A stretch of 11,501 bases of DNA. Source: Dysgonomonas sp. Its GTDB lineage: Bacteria > Bacteroidota > Bacteroidia > Bacteroidales > Dysgonomonadaceae. The notes under the pieces were generated by a model that saw only the letters and a program-made list of their open reading frames with translations, searched no databases and was not told the DNA's origin. Below, one piece after another: positions 1 through 5,823 of this stretch. Each line of letters opens with the position of its first letter. The first letter of the stretch is position 1. Both the position numbers and the translations under genes were made by a program. Location of the stretch: positions 1 to 11,501 of the forward strand of contig JASLEN010000452.1 of the NCBI GenBank assembly GCA_030151105.1, in the 5' to 3' direction.

Positions 1-351
1 AAGCCCTATAATCATTAACACATATAATAAGGCAATTTTCTTCAAAAAATATTTAGGATATTCCGTCAAACTCTTATTTGCAAAGGATTTAGCCAGACCA
101 TATCCTGTACAAAAAATAAATATCTGCACACCATAGTGCCCCAAAAATGAAAGGATATAAGACCATGCCGCAGAAGGCTGACTAGCAATACTATCCATAA
201 ATTTATAAACCGTAAGAGACTGAAAATACATCTCATTTTCTCCAACATCATTAGTCAGATGCAAAAAGTTGTGAAGCACAATCAGCAATATTCCAAATGC
301 TTTCAGCACGTTCACATCCCTCTTTGTCCAACTATCTAAGGCTATATTCAT
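1..351 (-). CDS. Acyltransferase-3 family membrane protein, N-terminal part (runs off window)
   Basis: The minus strand is open without a stop from an ATG at 351 to base 1, giving the first 117 residues of a longer protein. It starts MNIALDSWTKRDVNVLKAFG, followed by a first membrane helix ending in LLIVLHNFLHL and a second region GVQIFIFCTGYGLAKSF. The R-D-x-N-x-L-K-x-x-x-I-L-x-I-V-L-H pattern with the helix-1 histidine (about residue 31), then G-V-x-x-F-x-F-x-x-G-Y in helix 2, is the usual start of Acyl_transf_3 proteins. These are polytopic inner-membrane enzymes that O-acetylate or O-acylate surface polysaccharides or other envelope molecules. The acceptor cannot be told from this part. 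The gene lies 95 bp downstream of the ynfA-like gene on the same strand and may share its transcript; no clear promoter of its own was seen. Family call is firm, substrate unknown. Confidence 0.85.
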   Translation of the reverse strand, partial: MNIALDSWTKRDVNVLKAFGILLIVLHNFLHLTNDVGENEMYFQSLTVYKFMDSIASQPSAAWSYILSFLGHYGVQIFIFCTGYGLAKSFANKSLTEYPKYFLKKIALLYVLMIIGL

Positions 352-446
352 CTAGTTTTATCAGATTGTTTGTTTCGAAACTTAAAAAAACGATGCTAAG
401 GTAATACAATTCTTTCACTCCATGTGCATTACCTACCCATCATAAC

Positions 447-776
447 CTAGCCACGAGGCGAATAATAAATAATACACACCCCCACCAAAGCCACCACAGC
501 ACCAATAATATCGTATTTGGTAGGAATATATTTCTCAAAAACAAAAGCCCAAAGCAGCGACATCACTATAAAAAAGCCACCATAAGTGGCATACACCTTA
601 GCAAAATTGGCCGTCTGCAAAGTGACCACCATACCATATAACACCAGCACAGCACCACCCAACACCCCATACCAGAGCGGCTTATCCTCTCGCAACGAAA
701 GCCACATCAAGTATCCACCACCTATCTCGAAGATGCCAGCAAGGATAAATATAAGAATTGTCTTAAAAATTAACAT
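447..776 (-). CDS. ynfA: YnfA/UPF0060 family small membrane protein
   Basis: This 109-residue protein is almost wholly hydrophobic, with four predicted membrane helices (about residues 5-25, 35-53, 62-80 and 88-105). It matches the E. coli YnfA layout: an E-I-x-G start in helix 1 (FEIGGGYLMWLSLRE), K-x-L-W opening helix 2, then K-V-Y-A-T-Y-G-G, the best conserved UPF0060 motif (RVYAAYGG in E. coli), and Y-D-x-x-G-A-x-x-A-L-x-G in helix 4. Length is normal for the family. YnfA belongs to the drug/metabolite transporter superfamily and has been linked to small multidrug resistance-type efflux; physiological substrates remain uncertain, so a transport role here is inferred. The ATG at 776 has a TAATTTTG -7 box about 32 bp upstream, supporting this start. 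The acyltransferase gene follows on the same strand. Confidence 0.9.
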   Translation of the reverse strand: MLIFKTILIFILAGIFEIGGGYLMWLSLREDKPLWYGVLGGAVLVLYGMVVTLQTANFAKVYATYGGFFIVMSLLWAFVFEKYIPTKYDIIGAVVALVGVCIIYYSPRG

Positions 777-807
777 ATCGAATTGTTTTATAAAAAATAT
801 GACTTCT

Positions 808-815
808 CAAAATTA
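808..815 (-). promoter_or_regulatory. Promoter -7 box for the ynfA-like gene
   Basis: The minus strand reads TAATTTTG here, a perfect match to the Bacteroidota TAnnTTTG box. It lies about 32 bp before the ATG at 776, giving a short leader of roughly 25 nt. No good -33 element was seen. It is back to back with the plus-strand box at 821-828. Confidence 0.5.
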
Positions 816-820
816 CGTAC

Positions 821-828
821 TATCTTTA
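821..828 (+). promoter_or_regulatory. Promoter -7 box for the lipoprotein gene at 850
   Basis: The sequence TATCTTTA differs from TAnnTTTG only at the last base and sits 21 bp before the ATG at 850. It overlaps the regulatory space of the divergent box at 808-815, so only one polymerase could probably occupy this interval at a time. No clear -33 element. Confidence 0.4.
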
Positions 829-849
829 AATAACTAACTCAGAAAGATT

Positions 850-1290
850 ATGAAAACAATATCGAAACTATTGATAGCCATTCTAGCCACTCTCCTTGCA
901 GCATGTACAGAAGGTGACAGACTAGACATGAACGATGGCGACAAGGTCATCTTTACGGCTCATGTACAATATATTACTGATGGCAAAACCAAGAATGACA
1001 AAGGAGCATCACTCTACCTTTTTGAAGACTTTGCCGACACACAGAATTATACCTTCAAGGATGGAAAATTTGTACACAACACCACTGGTATCACCAAAGA
1101 CCATCAATATCAAGGCACAGCCAACGATGCAGGAATGACAAATGTATATGTGCTTTACGGAAAAACTTATACCGCTGTAATTCAATCGGCTGCCTATCCT
1201 AAGCAATATAAACAAACTATCCACAAGTTGGACAGCAATCAGAGTCAGATAGGGCTTGGACAAATAGTTTTCAAAGAAAAAGTAGAATAA
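850..1290 (+). CDS. Small lipoprotein of unknown function
   Basis: The protein has 146 residues. It begins MKTISKLLIAILATLLAAC, a textbook signal peptide with lipobox L-A-A-C and lipidated Cys19, so it should be anchored in the inner or outer membrane facing the periplasm or surface. The mature part is polar and beta-like with alternating aromatic residues (VIFTAHVQYI, ASLYLFEDF, NVYVLYGKTYTAVI), compatible with a small beta-sandwich, but I recognise no family. It has no acidic run directly after the cysteine (TEGDRLD), so surface export is less clearly signalled than for the lipoproteins at 1357 and 4633. The gene stands alone, between a promoter shared divergently with ynfA and a hairpin terminator. 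The start is set by the signal peptide. Confidence 0.75.
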   Translation: MKTISKLLIAILATLLAACTEGDRLDMNDGDKVIFTAHVQYITDGKTKNDKGASLYLFEDFADTQNYTFKDGKFVHNTTGITKDHQYQGTANDAGMTNVYVLYGKTYTAVIQSAAYPKQYKQTIHKLDSNQSQIGLGQIVFKEKVE

Positions 1291-1292
1291 AA

Positions 1293-1331
1293 AAATGCGA
1301 AGAATTATCAAACTCTTCGCATTTCATTTTT
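1293..1331. terminator. Bidirectional hairpin terminator between convergent genes
   Basis: The arms AAATGCGAAGA (1293-1303) and TCTTCGCATTT (1314-1324) pair perfectly over 11 bp around a 10-nt loop. The plus strand continues CATTTTTTG and the minus strand continues with a T run, so it can end both the lipoprotein gene at 850-1290 and the convergent FAS1 gene at 1357. Confidence 0.85.
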
Positions 1332-1356
1332 TGTCTTAAAAATTAAGAAAGACTTC

Positions 1357-2415
1357 TTATTTCGATTTGTTGGCTAGATAGATTGTGTTCAGTTCTTCAC
1401 CCTTCTTCAACTCTAAGAATTTTTTTCCTTGACGATCTAGGTAATTGATTTTACCATCACCATTGGTGTCAGCAAGTATCGCACCACCCACAGTTGGCTT
1501 ATATTCTTTTCCTTTTATCATCACATTCTCGTAAGGCAAAGCACTACCAATGTTAGCCGAAGTGTACATTCCAGCCACCATAAACCCGTTGTAGATATAT
1601 GAATATTGCTGATTCACAGCTTTATAAAACACTGCATTGTTTCCGTGATATACAATTGTAGCACGTCCATCGTCATTTACTCTCACCTTAGCAATCAGCT
1701 TTTGTTTGTAACCATCTACCTCAAAAGCCATCACAAGAGCATCCTTAGAAGGAGCTTCTCTACCATCCACAATATTCATCACACGAAGATCATAAGCACC
1801 ATTCTTGTTAGCCTCTGAGTTGATAGACTCTGTTTTCTCAGGAACAGGATTTTTGATACAGTAGATGTACGAGCCCTTGCCATACTTGTTGCCAAAGTAT
1901 TCGTTTTTCTTCATTGCCACACCATTCACATACACCACATTGTTGCGTTTGCTGATCATCACATCTTTTCCGTTAATGGTTTTATACACATAGTCCTTGT
2001 CCGCCCCTATATGTTTTACGTCAACCTTACCTGCTAGAATATGATAATTCATATTGAAATTACGCCCACGAGCGCTCATAGAACGAGCATTGTCAGCAGG
2101 CTCATCAAACACAAATTCCACCTCATCCTCTACAGCAAAAACTGTAAATTCGTTGGTCTTAGCCGTCACATCGCTTGCTTCCAGCGCTGCAATAAATTCG
2201 CTCACATCTGCACCAATTAACTGTCCATCAATATCTTTCAGAGCTTTCACCACATTGGCAATTTCTTCCTTAGCTTGTGCCTCAGTAGCCTCTGGTACAA
2301 TCACTTCTGGTCTTTCAGGAGTTGGATTCACATCTTCTTTATCATCACTACTACAAGCTACAAAAAGGCTTGCACCCATCATTAATAGCGCAAAGCTCCT
2401 AAACATTTTTTTCAT
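1357..2415 (-). CDS. Surface lipoprotein with FAS1 (fasciclin-like) domain and EF-hand/dockerin-like loop
   Basis: This is a 352-residue lipoprotein. The signal peptide ends in S-L-F-V-A-C with Cys21, followed by SSDDKED, an acidic run like the Bacteroidota lipoprotein export signal that sends proteins to the outer surface. Residues about 70-175 look like a FAS1 domain: a V-x-x-F-x-x-A-L segment, FTVFAVEDEVE (90-100, the F-T-V-F-A-P-T-D box), YHILAG (124-129) and VYVNGVAM (161-168). FAS1 domains typically mediate adhesion or protein-protein contact. A second beta-rich part follows. The C-terminus has ADTNGDGKINYLDRQ, with the full D-x-N-x-D-G-x-I-N-x-x-D spacing (D316, N318, D320, N324, D327) of a calcium-binding EF-hand or dockerin loop. 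A role as a surface adhesin or binding protein is inference. A short Cys-pair reading frame ends 2 nt upstream. Confidence 0.75.
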   Translation of the reverse strand: MKKMFRSFALLMMGASLFVACSSDDKEDVNPTPERPEVIVPEATEAQAKEEIANVVKALKDIDGQLIGADVSEFIAALEASDVTAKTNEFTVFAVEDEVEFVFDEPADNARSMSARGRNFNMNYHILAGKVDVKHIGADKDYVYKTINGKDVMISKRNNVVYVNGVAMKKNEYFGNKYGKGSYIYCIKNPVPEKTESINSEANKNGAYDLRVMNIVDGREAPSKDALVMAFEVDGYKQKLIAKVRVNDDGRATIVYHGNNAVFYKAVNQQYSYIYNGFMVAGMYTSANIGSALPYENVMIKGKEYKPTVGGAILADTNGDGKINYLDRQGKKFLELKKGEELNTIYLANKSK

Positions 2416-2417
2416 AC

Positions 2418-2615
2418 TTAATTCTTCTTAGTTATTAATTTGTTATAGTTCTGTCGGCATCTCTCGCAGACAATAAGTTTGTATTTTTTTGAGTAACAGT
2501 TCTCAATTTCTAAAGACGCCCAAGATATCTCAGCCGATACAAAAAACACATTTACTTTACTTACATTACCAGTTCTTAACAAATTATCACAAATAGAGCA
2601 CCTTGCAGCAAGCAA
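2418..2615 (-). CDS. Possible small zinc-ribbon-like protein (two CxxC pairs), uncertain
   Basis: A 65-residue frame begins at TTG (2615); there is no in-frame ATG before the upstream TAA. It carries C-S-I-C at residues 6-9 and C-E-R-C at 49-52, separated by 39 residues, a spacing typical of small zinc ribbons, with a hydrophobic centre (VNVFFVSAEISWASLEIENC) and a basic tail. It ends TAA-GT-ATG, only 2 nt before the FAS1 lipoprotein start, which would suit translational coupling. Against it: the weak start codon, no clear ribosome binding site and no convincing promoter. It could also be the remains of a longer gene that lost its start, or a chance frame. I do not recognise the family. Confidence 0.35.
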   Translation of the reverse strand: MLAARCSICDNLLRTGNVSKVNVFFVSAEISWASLEIENCYSKKYKLIVCERCRQNYNKLITKKN

Positions 2616-2696
2616 ATAACCAACGTTCGATTACATATTACAGAAAACTATACCATATTTAACCTACTTTTAATACAAGTGAATCAAAAAAAACTA

Positions 2697-2704
2697 TATC
2701 TTTG
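2697..2704 (+). promoter_or_regulatory. Promoter -7 box (TATCTTTG) facing a gene-poor stretch
   Basis: The sequence TATCTTTGTAAC is a perfect TAnnTTTG box in the same context (ACTATCTTTGTAACC) as the one before the lipoprotein gene at 9188. Transcription would start near 2710 and run rightward, yet no plus-strand gene follows before the AraC gene at 3746, and a strong hairpin terminator lies at 2965. Confidence 0.55.
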
Positions 2705-2709
2705 TAACA

Positions 2710-3012
2710 CTATTGGATTGAAAGAAAATCCCAAAACGAACAAATTATTTTCGCACACACTATTTAGCATTTCATTTACGTACATATTGAAGTAACATTC
2801 AACACATTAATTATACCTATTTTTTACTATTTAATTCACAAGTACTTTAATCAAAAAAGGAAGACAAAAAAGTCATCTCTCAATTGACTAACAACAATAT
2901 ATACAGAATATTGCGCAGAATCCGCAGCTTAAAAAAAGATTCACCTATTTATATTAAACACGAAAGAAACGCTCTACTTTTTTCTAAGGAAAAAGCAGAG
3001 CGTTTCTGATTT
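2710..3012 (+). ncRNA. Putative noncoding transcript (promoter to terminator, no clear ORF)
   Basis: The interval 2616-3045 has no convincing gene on either strand. On the plus strand a good TAnnTTTG promoter and the hairpin terminator at 2965-3007 bracket about 300 nt. The only reading frame near the start has no ATG: a TTG opens 25 codons (LKENPKTNKLFSHTLFSIS...) ending at a TAA before 2800. Small local hairpins such as GAC-AAAAAA-GTC near 2863 occur, but overall base composition is very AT-rich, which is unlike most structured RNAs. It may be a small RNA, a leader peptide transcript, or a promoter stranded after loss of its gene. I cannot match it to 6S RNA, tmRNA or RNase P RNA. Confidence 0.25.
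2965..3012. terminator. Strong hairpin terminator
   Basis: AGAAACGCTCT (2965-2975) pairs with AGAGCGTTTCT (2997-3007); after one A-C mismatch, CTTTTT continues pairing with AAAAAG around a short loop. It lies about 40 bp after the stop of the minus-strand acetyltransferase gene and should end that transcript. On the plus strand it is followed by GATTTTC and could end a transcript from the promoter at 2697. Confidence 0.75.
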
Positions 3013-3045
3013 TCAATCATCGCAAGGATAATTTTCTAATATTGA

Positions 3046-3600
3046 TTACTTATTTACCAAAGCCAACCATTCCCCTCTGGTCAATAAGCTAATATGCTCA
3101 GTGCGTACTTCGTCTAAGAATTCATTATAGCTATTTTCTTCGCTATGATGATACTTAAATCCGCATTTCTCCTGCGCCGTCTTAGACTTAATATTGCCAT
3201 CATAATAGCCACTCCATATATCCGTAAGTTTCAAATCCTCAAAGCCATATCTAACCACCTCTCTCGTAGCCTCAGGCATCAATCCCCTACCCCAATACGG
3301 CACTCCGAGCCAATAAGATATCTCACCTTCAGTCTCTGGAATGGGGAAATTACTTTTCTCGCCCAATATCAGACCTATCATCCCTATAGCAACATCTTCA
3401 CCCTTGAGTGTCAGCGCAAAAACACCATCTTGCATAAATACAGATCTAATAATCTCCAAGCTCTGTTCCACGCTCTCGTGCGGAGGCCAGCCAGCAATTG
3501 GTCCCACCTGCTCATCTTTCGCAAATCTGTATAGATCTTCTGCATCGCTCTCTCTGAAAGGACGCAAAATCATTCGTTCAGTTTCTAAAATCATAATCAT
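3046..3600 (-). CDS. GNAT family N-acetyltransferase (RimJ/RimL-type)
   Basis: The protein of about 184 residues begins with the typical ILETERMILRPFRESDAEDL of the RimJ/RimL-like GNAT group. The acetyl-CoA region is clear: EISYWLGVPYWGRGLMPEA, where W-G-R-G-L matches the (Q/R)-x-x-G-x-(G/A) pyrophosphate-binding loop, then ATREVVRYGFEDLKL as the following helix. The C-terminal motif B, N-x-x-S-x-x-x-x-E-K-C-G-F, is also present. Such enzymes transfer acetyl from acetyl-CoA to an amino group of a protein N-terminus or small molecule; the substrate here is unknown. A longer frame opens at 3705, but a TACTTTTG promoter at 3624-3631 lies inside it, so ATG 3600 or 3594 is favoured; 3594 gives the most family-like N-terminus. 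It is divergent from an AraC-type regulator, a possible controller. Confidence 0.85.
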   Translation of the reverse strand: MIMILETERMILRPFRESDAEDLYRFAKDEQVGPIAGWPPHESVEQSLEIIRSVFMQDGVFALTLKGEDVAIGMIGLILGEKSNFPIPETEGEISYWLGVPYWGRGLMPEATREVVRYGFEDLKLTDIWSGYYDGNIKSKTAQEKCGFKYHHSEENSYNEFLDEVRTEHISLLTRGEWLALVNK

Positions 3601-3623
3601 TTTTCGTTTAATAAATACAGATG

Positions 3624-3631
3624 CAAAAGTA
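3624..3631 (-). promoter_or_regulatory. Promoter -7 box for the acetyltransferase gene
   Basis: The minus strand reads TACTTTTG, a perfect TAnnTTTG box, with a TTTG 22 bp upstream as a possible -33 element. Transcription would begin near 3617, giving a leader of about 17-23 nt before the ATG at 3600 or 3594. This rules against the longer start at 3705. Confidence 0.6.
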
Positions 3632-3677
3632 GGGTAATCAACACATAAGTCCACAAACAGAATTTGCGCACTTTGGG

Positions 3678-3685
3678 TACTTTTG
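3678..3685 (+). promoter_or_regulatory. Promoter -7 box for the AraC-type regulator gene
   Basis: The plus strand reads TACTTTTG, identical to the divergent box at 3624-3631, so the two form an inverted repeat with 46 bp between them. The predicted leader before ATG 3746 is about 55 nt. No good -33 element was found. Confidence 0.5.
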
Positions 3686-3745
3686 AAAACAAATGAATGA
3701 AACAATAATTATTTTAAGTACATTCATAGCCAAAATGGAAAGTAA

Positions 3746-4573
3746 ATGAAAAACTACACACATCATACATTGAAGGAAAACCAATTGATTTCTATTGGCG
3801 AAACCAACTTCACCCCGCAGCACCCTCACCCCTTGCAATTGAGCTACACCAGCCTTTTCATTTGCTTGGAAGGAAGTGCTGTGGTGAGCGTAAACTTCAA
3901 GAATTACATTCTGAAAGCCAACGATATACTCGTACTTGCCGAAGACTCCATTGCCCGAGTCTTGCGCACCTCGTCAGATTTCAAGGTATTTTACTGCCTC
4001 CTCAACAGAGCCTTTGCCGCAGAAGTAGCTTACAATCTCCCCAATCCGCTCTTCCTCTTTCTCAACGAATATCCGCTTTGTCGCCCCACGGCCAATGACA
4101 TCCCACTCCTTCAGATGTGGCTAGAACAAACGAGGCACATCATCCAGCATTGCCCCACACATTGGCACGTTATGTTGCGCAATCATTTGCAGAATATTTT
4201 CTTAAAAATAACAGAAGAAATTCCGCCCGAAGGCACGCTACCTCTCTACAAACGCAACCGTCAGGAGATGATTTGCTGGCAATTTTGGGACATGATAGGC
4301 AAATACTCCACCACACAGCGAAACGTGACATATTATGCTAAAGAATTAAATATCACGCCCTTCTATCTCTCGCAAATCACAAAGAAATATCTCAATGATT
4401 CGCCCAAAGACCTGATAGATAGGCAAGTTATTTTAGAGCTGAAAGCCATGCTTACATCCACAGAGTTGTCGAAAAAAGAAATTGCCGAACAATTAAATTT
4501 TGAGGACACCTCCTATATGGCACGCTACTTCAAACGACACACAGGCAGCACCTTAACCGCATATCGAAAATAA
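3746..4573 (+). CDS. AraC family transcriptional regulator
   Basis: This 275-residue protein has a cupin-like N-terminal half (about residues 15-90, with GSAVVSVNFKNYILKANDILVL resembling the beta-barrel sensing domain) and a C-terminal AraC/XylS DNA-binding domain (about 170-275). The first helix-turn-helix is around RNVTYYAKELNITPFYLSQI and the second around LSKKEIAEQLNFEDTSYMAR, leading into the signature Y-F-K-R-H-T-G-S-T-L-T-A-Y-R-K. This last part is the well conserved F-K-x-x-x-G-x-(S/T)-x-x-x-Y-R motif. It should bind DNA near its own or a neighbouring promoter; an effector cannot be deduced. It is divergent from the GNAT gene, making that gene a plausible target. The region is richer in C and G than its flanks. 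Family call is secure, target inferred. Confidence 0.9.
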   Translation: MKNYTHHTLKENQLISIGETNFTPQHPHPLQLSYTSLFICLEGSAVVSVNFKNYILKANDILVLAEDSIARVLRTSSDFKVFYCLLNRAFAAEVAYNLPNPLFLFLNEYPLCRPTANDIPLLQMWLEQTRHIIQHCPTHWHVMLRNHLQNIFLKITEEIPPEGTLPLYKRNRQEMICWQFWDMIGKYSTTQRNVTYYAKELNITPFYLSQITKKYLNDSPKDLIDRQVILELKAMLTSTELSKKEIAEQLNFEDTSYMARYFKRHTGSTLTAYRK

Positions 4574-4603
4574 AAAAGCTTACCATCCCTCAGATAGTAA
4601 GCT
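4567..4603 (-). terminator. Hairpin terminator, mainly for the FimB-like gene
   Basis: The arms AGCTTAC (4577-4583) and GTAAGCT (4597-4603) pair, with an inner ATC/GAT pairing. On the minus strand the hairpin is followed by TTTTTTATTT, a good U tract, so it should end the transcript of the gene at 4633-5577. That tract overlaps the last codons of the convergent AraC gene. On the plus strand the tail is weak. Confidence 0.7.
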
Positions 4604-4632
4604 CATTAATATATCTATGAATAATTTTCCGC

Positions 4633-5577
4633 CTATTCCACAATTTCTTCAACAGGTTTGGCAGAATATATTTCGCTCACAAAACGATAATGCTTTTGCC
4701 CCACCACCTCTGGAAAACGCTCATTCACAATCTTGATAGTAGCCTTTGGTTCAATATTTTGCATAATTTGGCAAACAATAGAGATTGTTCCACGCTCGGC
4801 GCTCGACTCTGCTAAATTATTATTTTCGAGCAAAAAGTAATGTGCCACAGCCTGAGTTGCTGGGCGATTATCTTGCATACTATTATCCGAAAAACGAGGA
4901 ATATTATACGCAGTCTCTTGTTGCTTCGTCAATGTTGCTCGTGACTTGAGGAAAAAAGCCTGAGGTAAATTCTTGGCATTCACACTCAAACGAATATCTG
5001 CGGCTTCTACGGGCATTCTATCCGCATCAGCAAATTCGAAAGTAAAAAATGACATCAGCTTTTCCAGTTCCACCACTTGTTTGGCATCTCCTGAGTCACT
5101 TACAACAACTTCTGCACTCCCAAAATAAGCCTGTCCTCGTGGATCTATTTGACAAACAGCCTCATTATAGGGTTTCTGCAATAGCTGAAATGCGTTATCG
5201 GAAAAAGAAAAGCTCTCACCCCATGACAATACGGATAACAGATATTTTCCAGCAGGCAATTTCACATCCAACTGCAAGGCATCTTGAGTAGTCTGTAATC
5301 CATTAAGTTGCTCTTCATCAATCCTTTTTGCAGCATACAGACTATCATTATCTTTGCCATGTACCACATAGACCAGCCCTTTAGCCCTTCCAATATATTG
5401 CAATTCTTGAAATATGATATCTCTATCCAACTGATAACTATAGTTTTGAGTTTCATATTTTACAATCAGACTTAGATTTTGAGTTTTTATAAACTCCTTT
5501 TCCTTATCATCTGTATTGCATGAAAACAAAAAAGCAGTCAGAATAAATGTAGATAATAGTCTCAAAAGTGTATTCAT
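4633..5577 (-). CDS. FimB/Mfa2-like fimbrial anchor-type lipoprotein
   Basis: A 314-residue lipoprotein. The signal peptide ends L-F-S-C with Cys20, followed by NTDDKEKE, an acidic run that suggests transport to the cell surface. The body resembles the FimB/Mfa2 (DUF1812-type) and related fimbrillin-fold proteins of Bacteroidota: an early beta-strand block, LVYVVHG, the LDVKLPAGKYLLSVLSWGE segment (L-P-x-G-x-Y), then QAYFGSAEVVV and KQVVELEKLMSFFTFEFAD, matching the Y-F-G ... V-x-L-x-R-x-x-S pattern joining two beta domains. In Porphyromonas such proteins anchor and cap fimbriae built of FimA/Mfa1. No fimbrillin gene lies beside it, so partners are elsewhere or it serves another surface role. 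The family call rests on motif resemblance and is moderate. A weak minus-strand box (TAACTTGC, with TTTG upstream) lies before it. Confidence 0.55.
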   Translation of the reverse strand: MNTLLRLLSTFILTAFLFSCNTDDKEKEFIKTQNLSLIVKYETQNYSYQLDRDIIFQELQYIGRAKGLVYVVHGKDNDSLYAAKRIDEEQLNGLQTTQDALQLDVKLPAGKYLLSVLSWGESFSFSDNAFQLLQKPYNEAVCQIDPRGQAYFGSAEVVVSDSGDAKQVVELEKLMSFFTFEFADADRMPVEAADIRLSVNAKNLPQAFFLKSRATLTKQQETAYNIPRFSDNSMQDNRPATQAVAHYFLLENNNLAESSAERGTISIVCQIMQNIEPKATIKIVNERFPEVVGQKHYRFVSEIYSAKPVEEIVE

Positions 5578-5795
5578 TTCGAAATATAAAATTTGTCTTC
5601 TTCCTTAAAAAACGACCGCAAGTTACTGAAAAAGTACGAATGAGCGACAAAACGAACAAAACTATTTACTCTTTCTCCTCACCCCAATCGGCCTCTAAAA
5701 TGGCTTGGAAAGAGACCTAGCAAAGGCTTGCAGAAGAAGAGAAAATAGACAGAGAAATGAAATCAGAAAAAGTTACGTTTTCAATTAAGATTGTT

Positions 5796-5803
5796 TATCT
5801 TTA
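5796..5803 (+). promoter_or_regulatory. Promoter -7 box for the metallophosphatase gene
   Basis: The sequence TATCTTTA, one base off TAnnTTTG, lies 20 bp upstream of ATG 5824. A GTTTTC about 20 bp further up could serve as the -33 element. The rest of the 246-bp gap (5578-5823) holds no gene I can support. Confidence 0.45.
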
Positions 5804-5823
5804 AGGTTGAATTTTGATAAAAT

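Noticed and set aside
3601..3705. Longer acetyltransferase start at 3705
   Set aside because: A TAnnTTTG promoter lies inside the extension, and the family-like N-terminus begins at 3594-3600.
5700..5804. In-frame sequence MAWKET-TAG-QRLAEEEKIDREMKSEKV..., a second apparent amber-interrupted frame
   Set aside because: It is only 34 codons, its 3' end overlaps the promoter box of the next gene, and it has no recognisable homology; chance is the simpler explanation.
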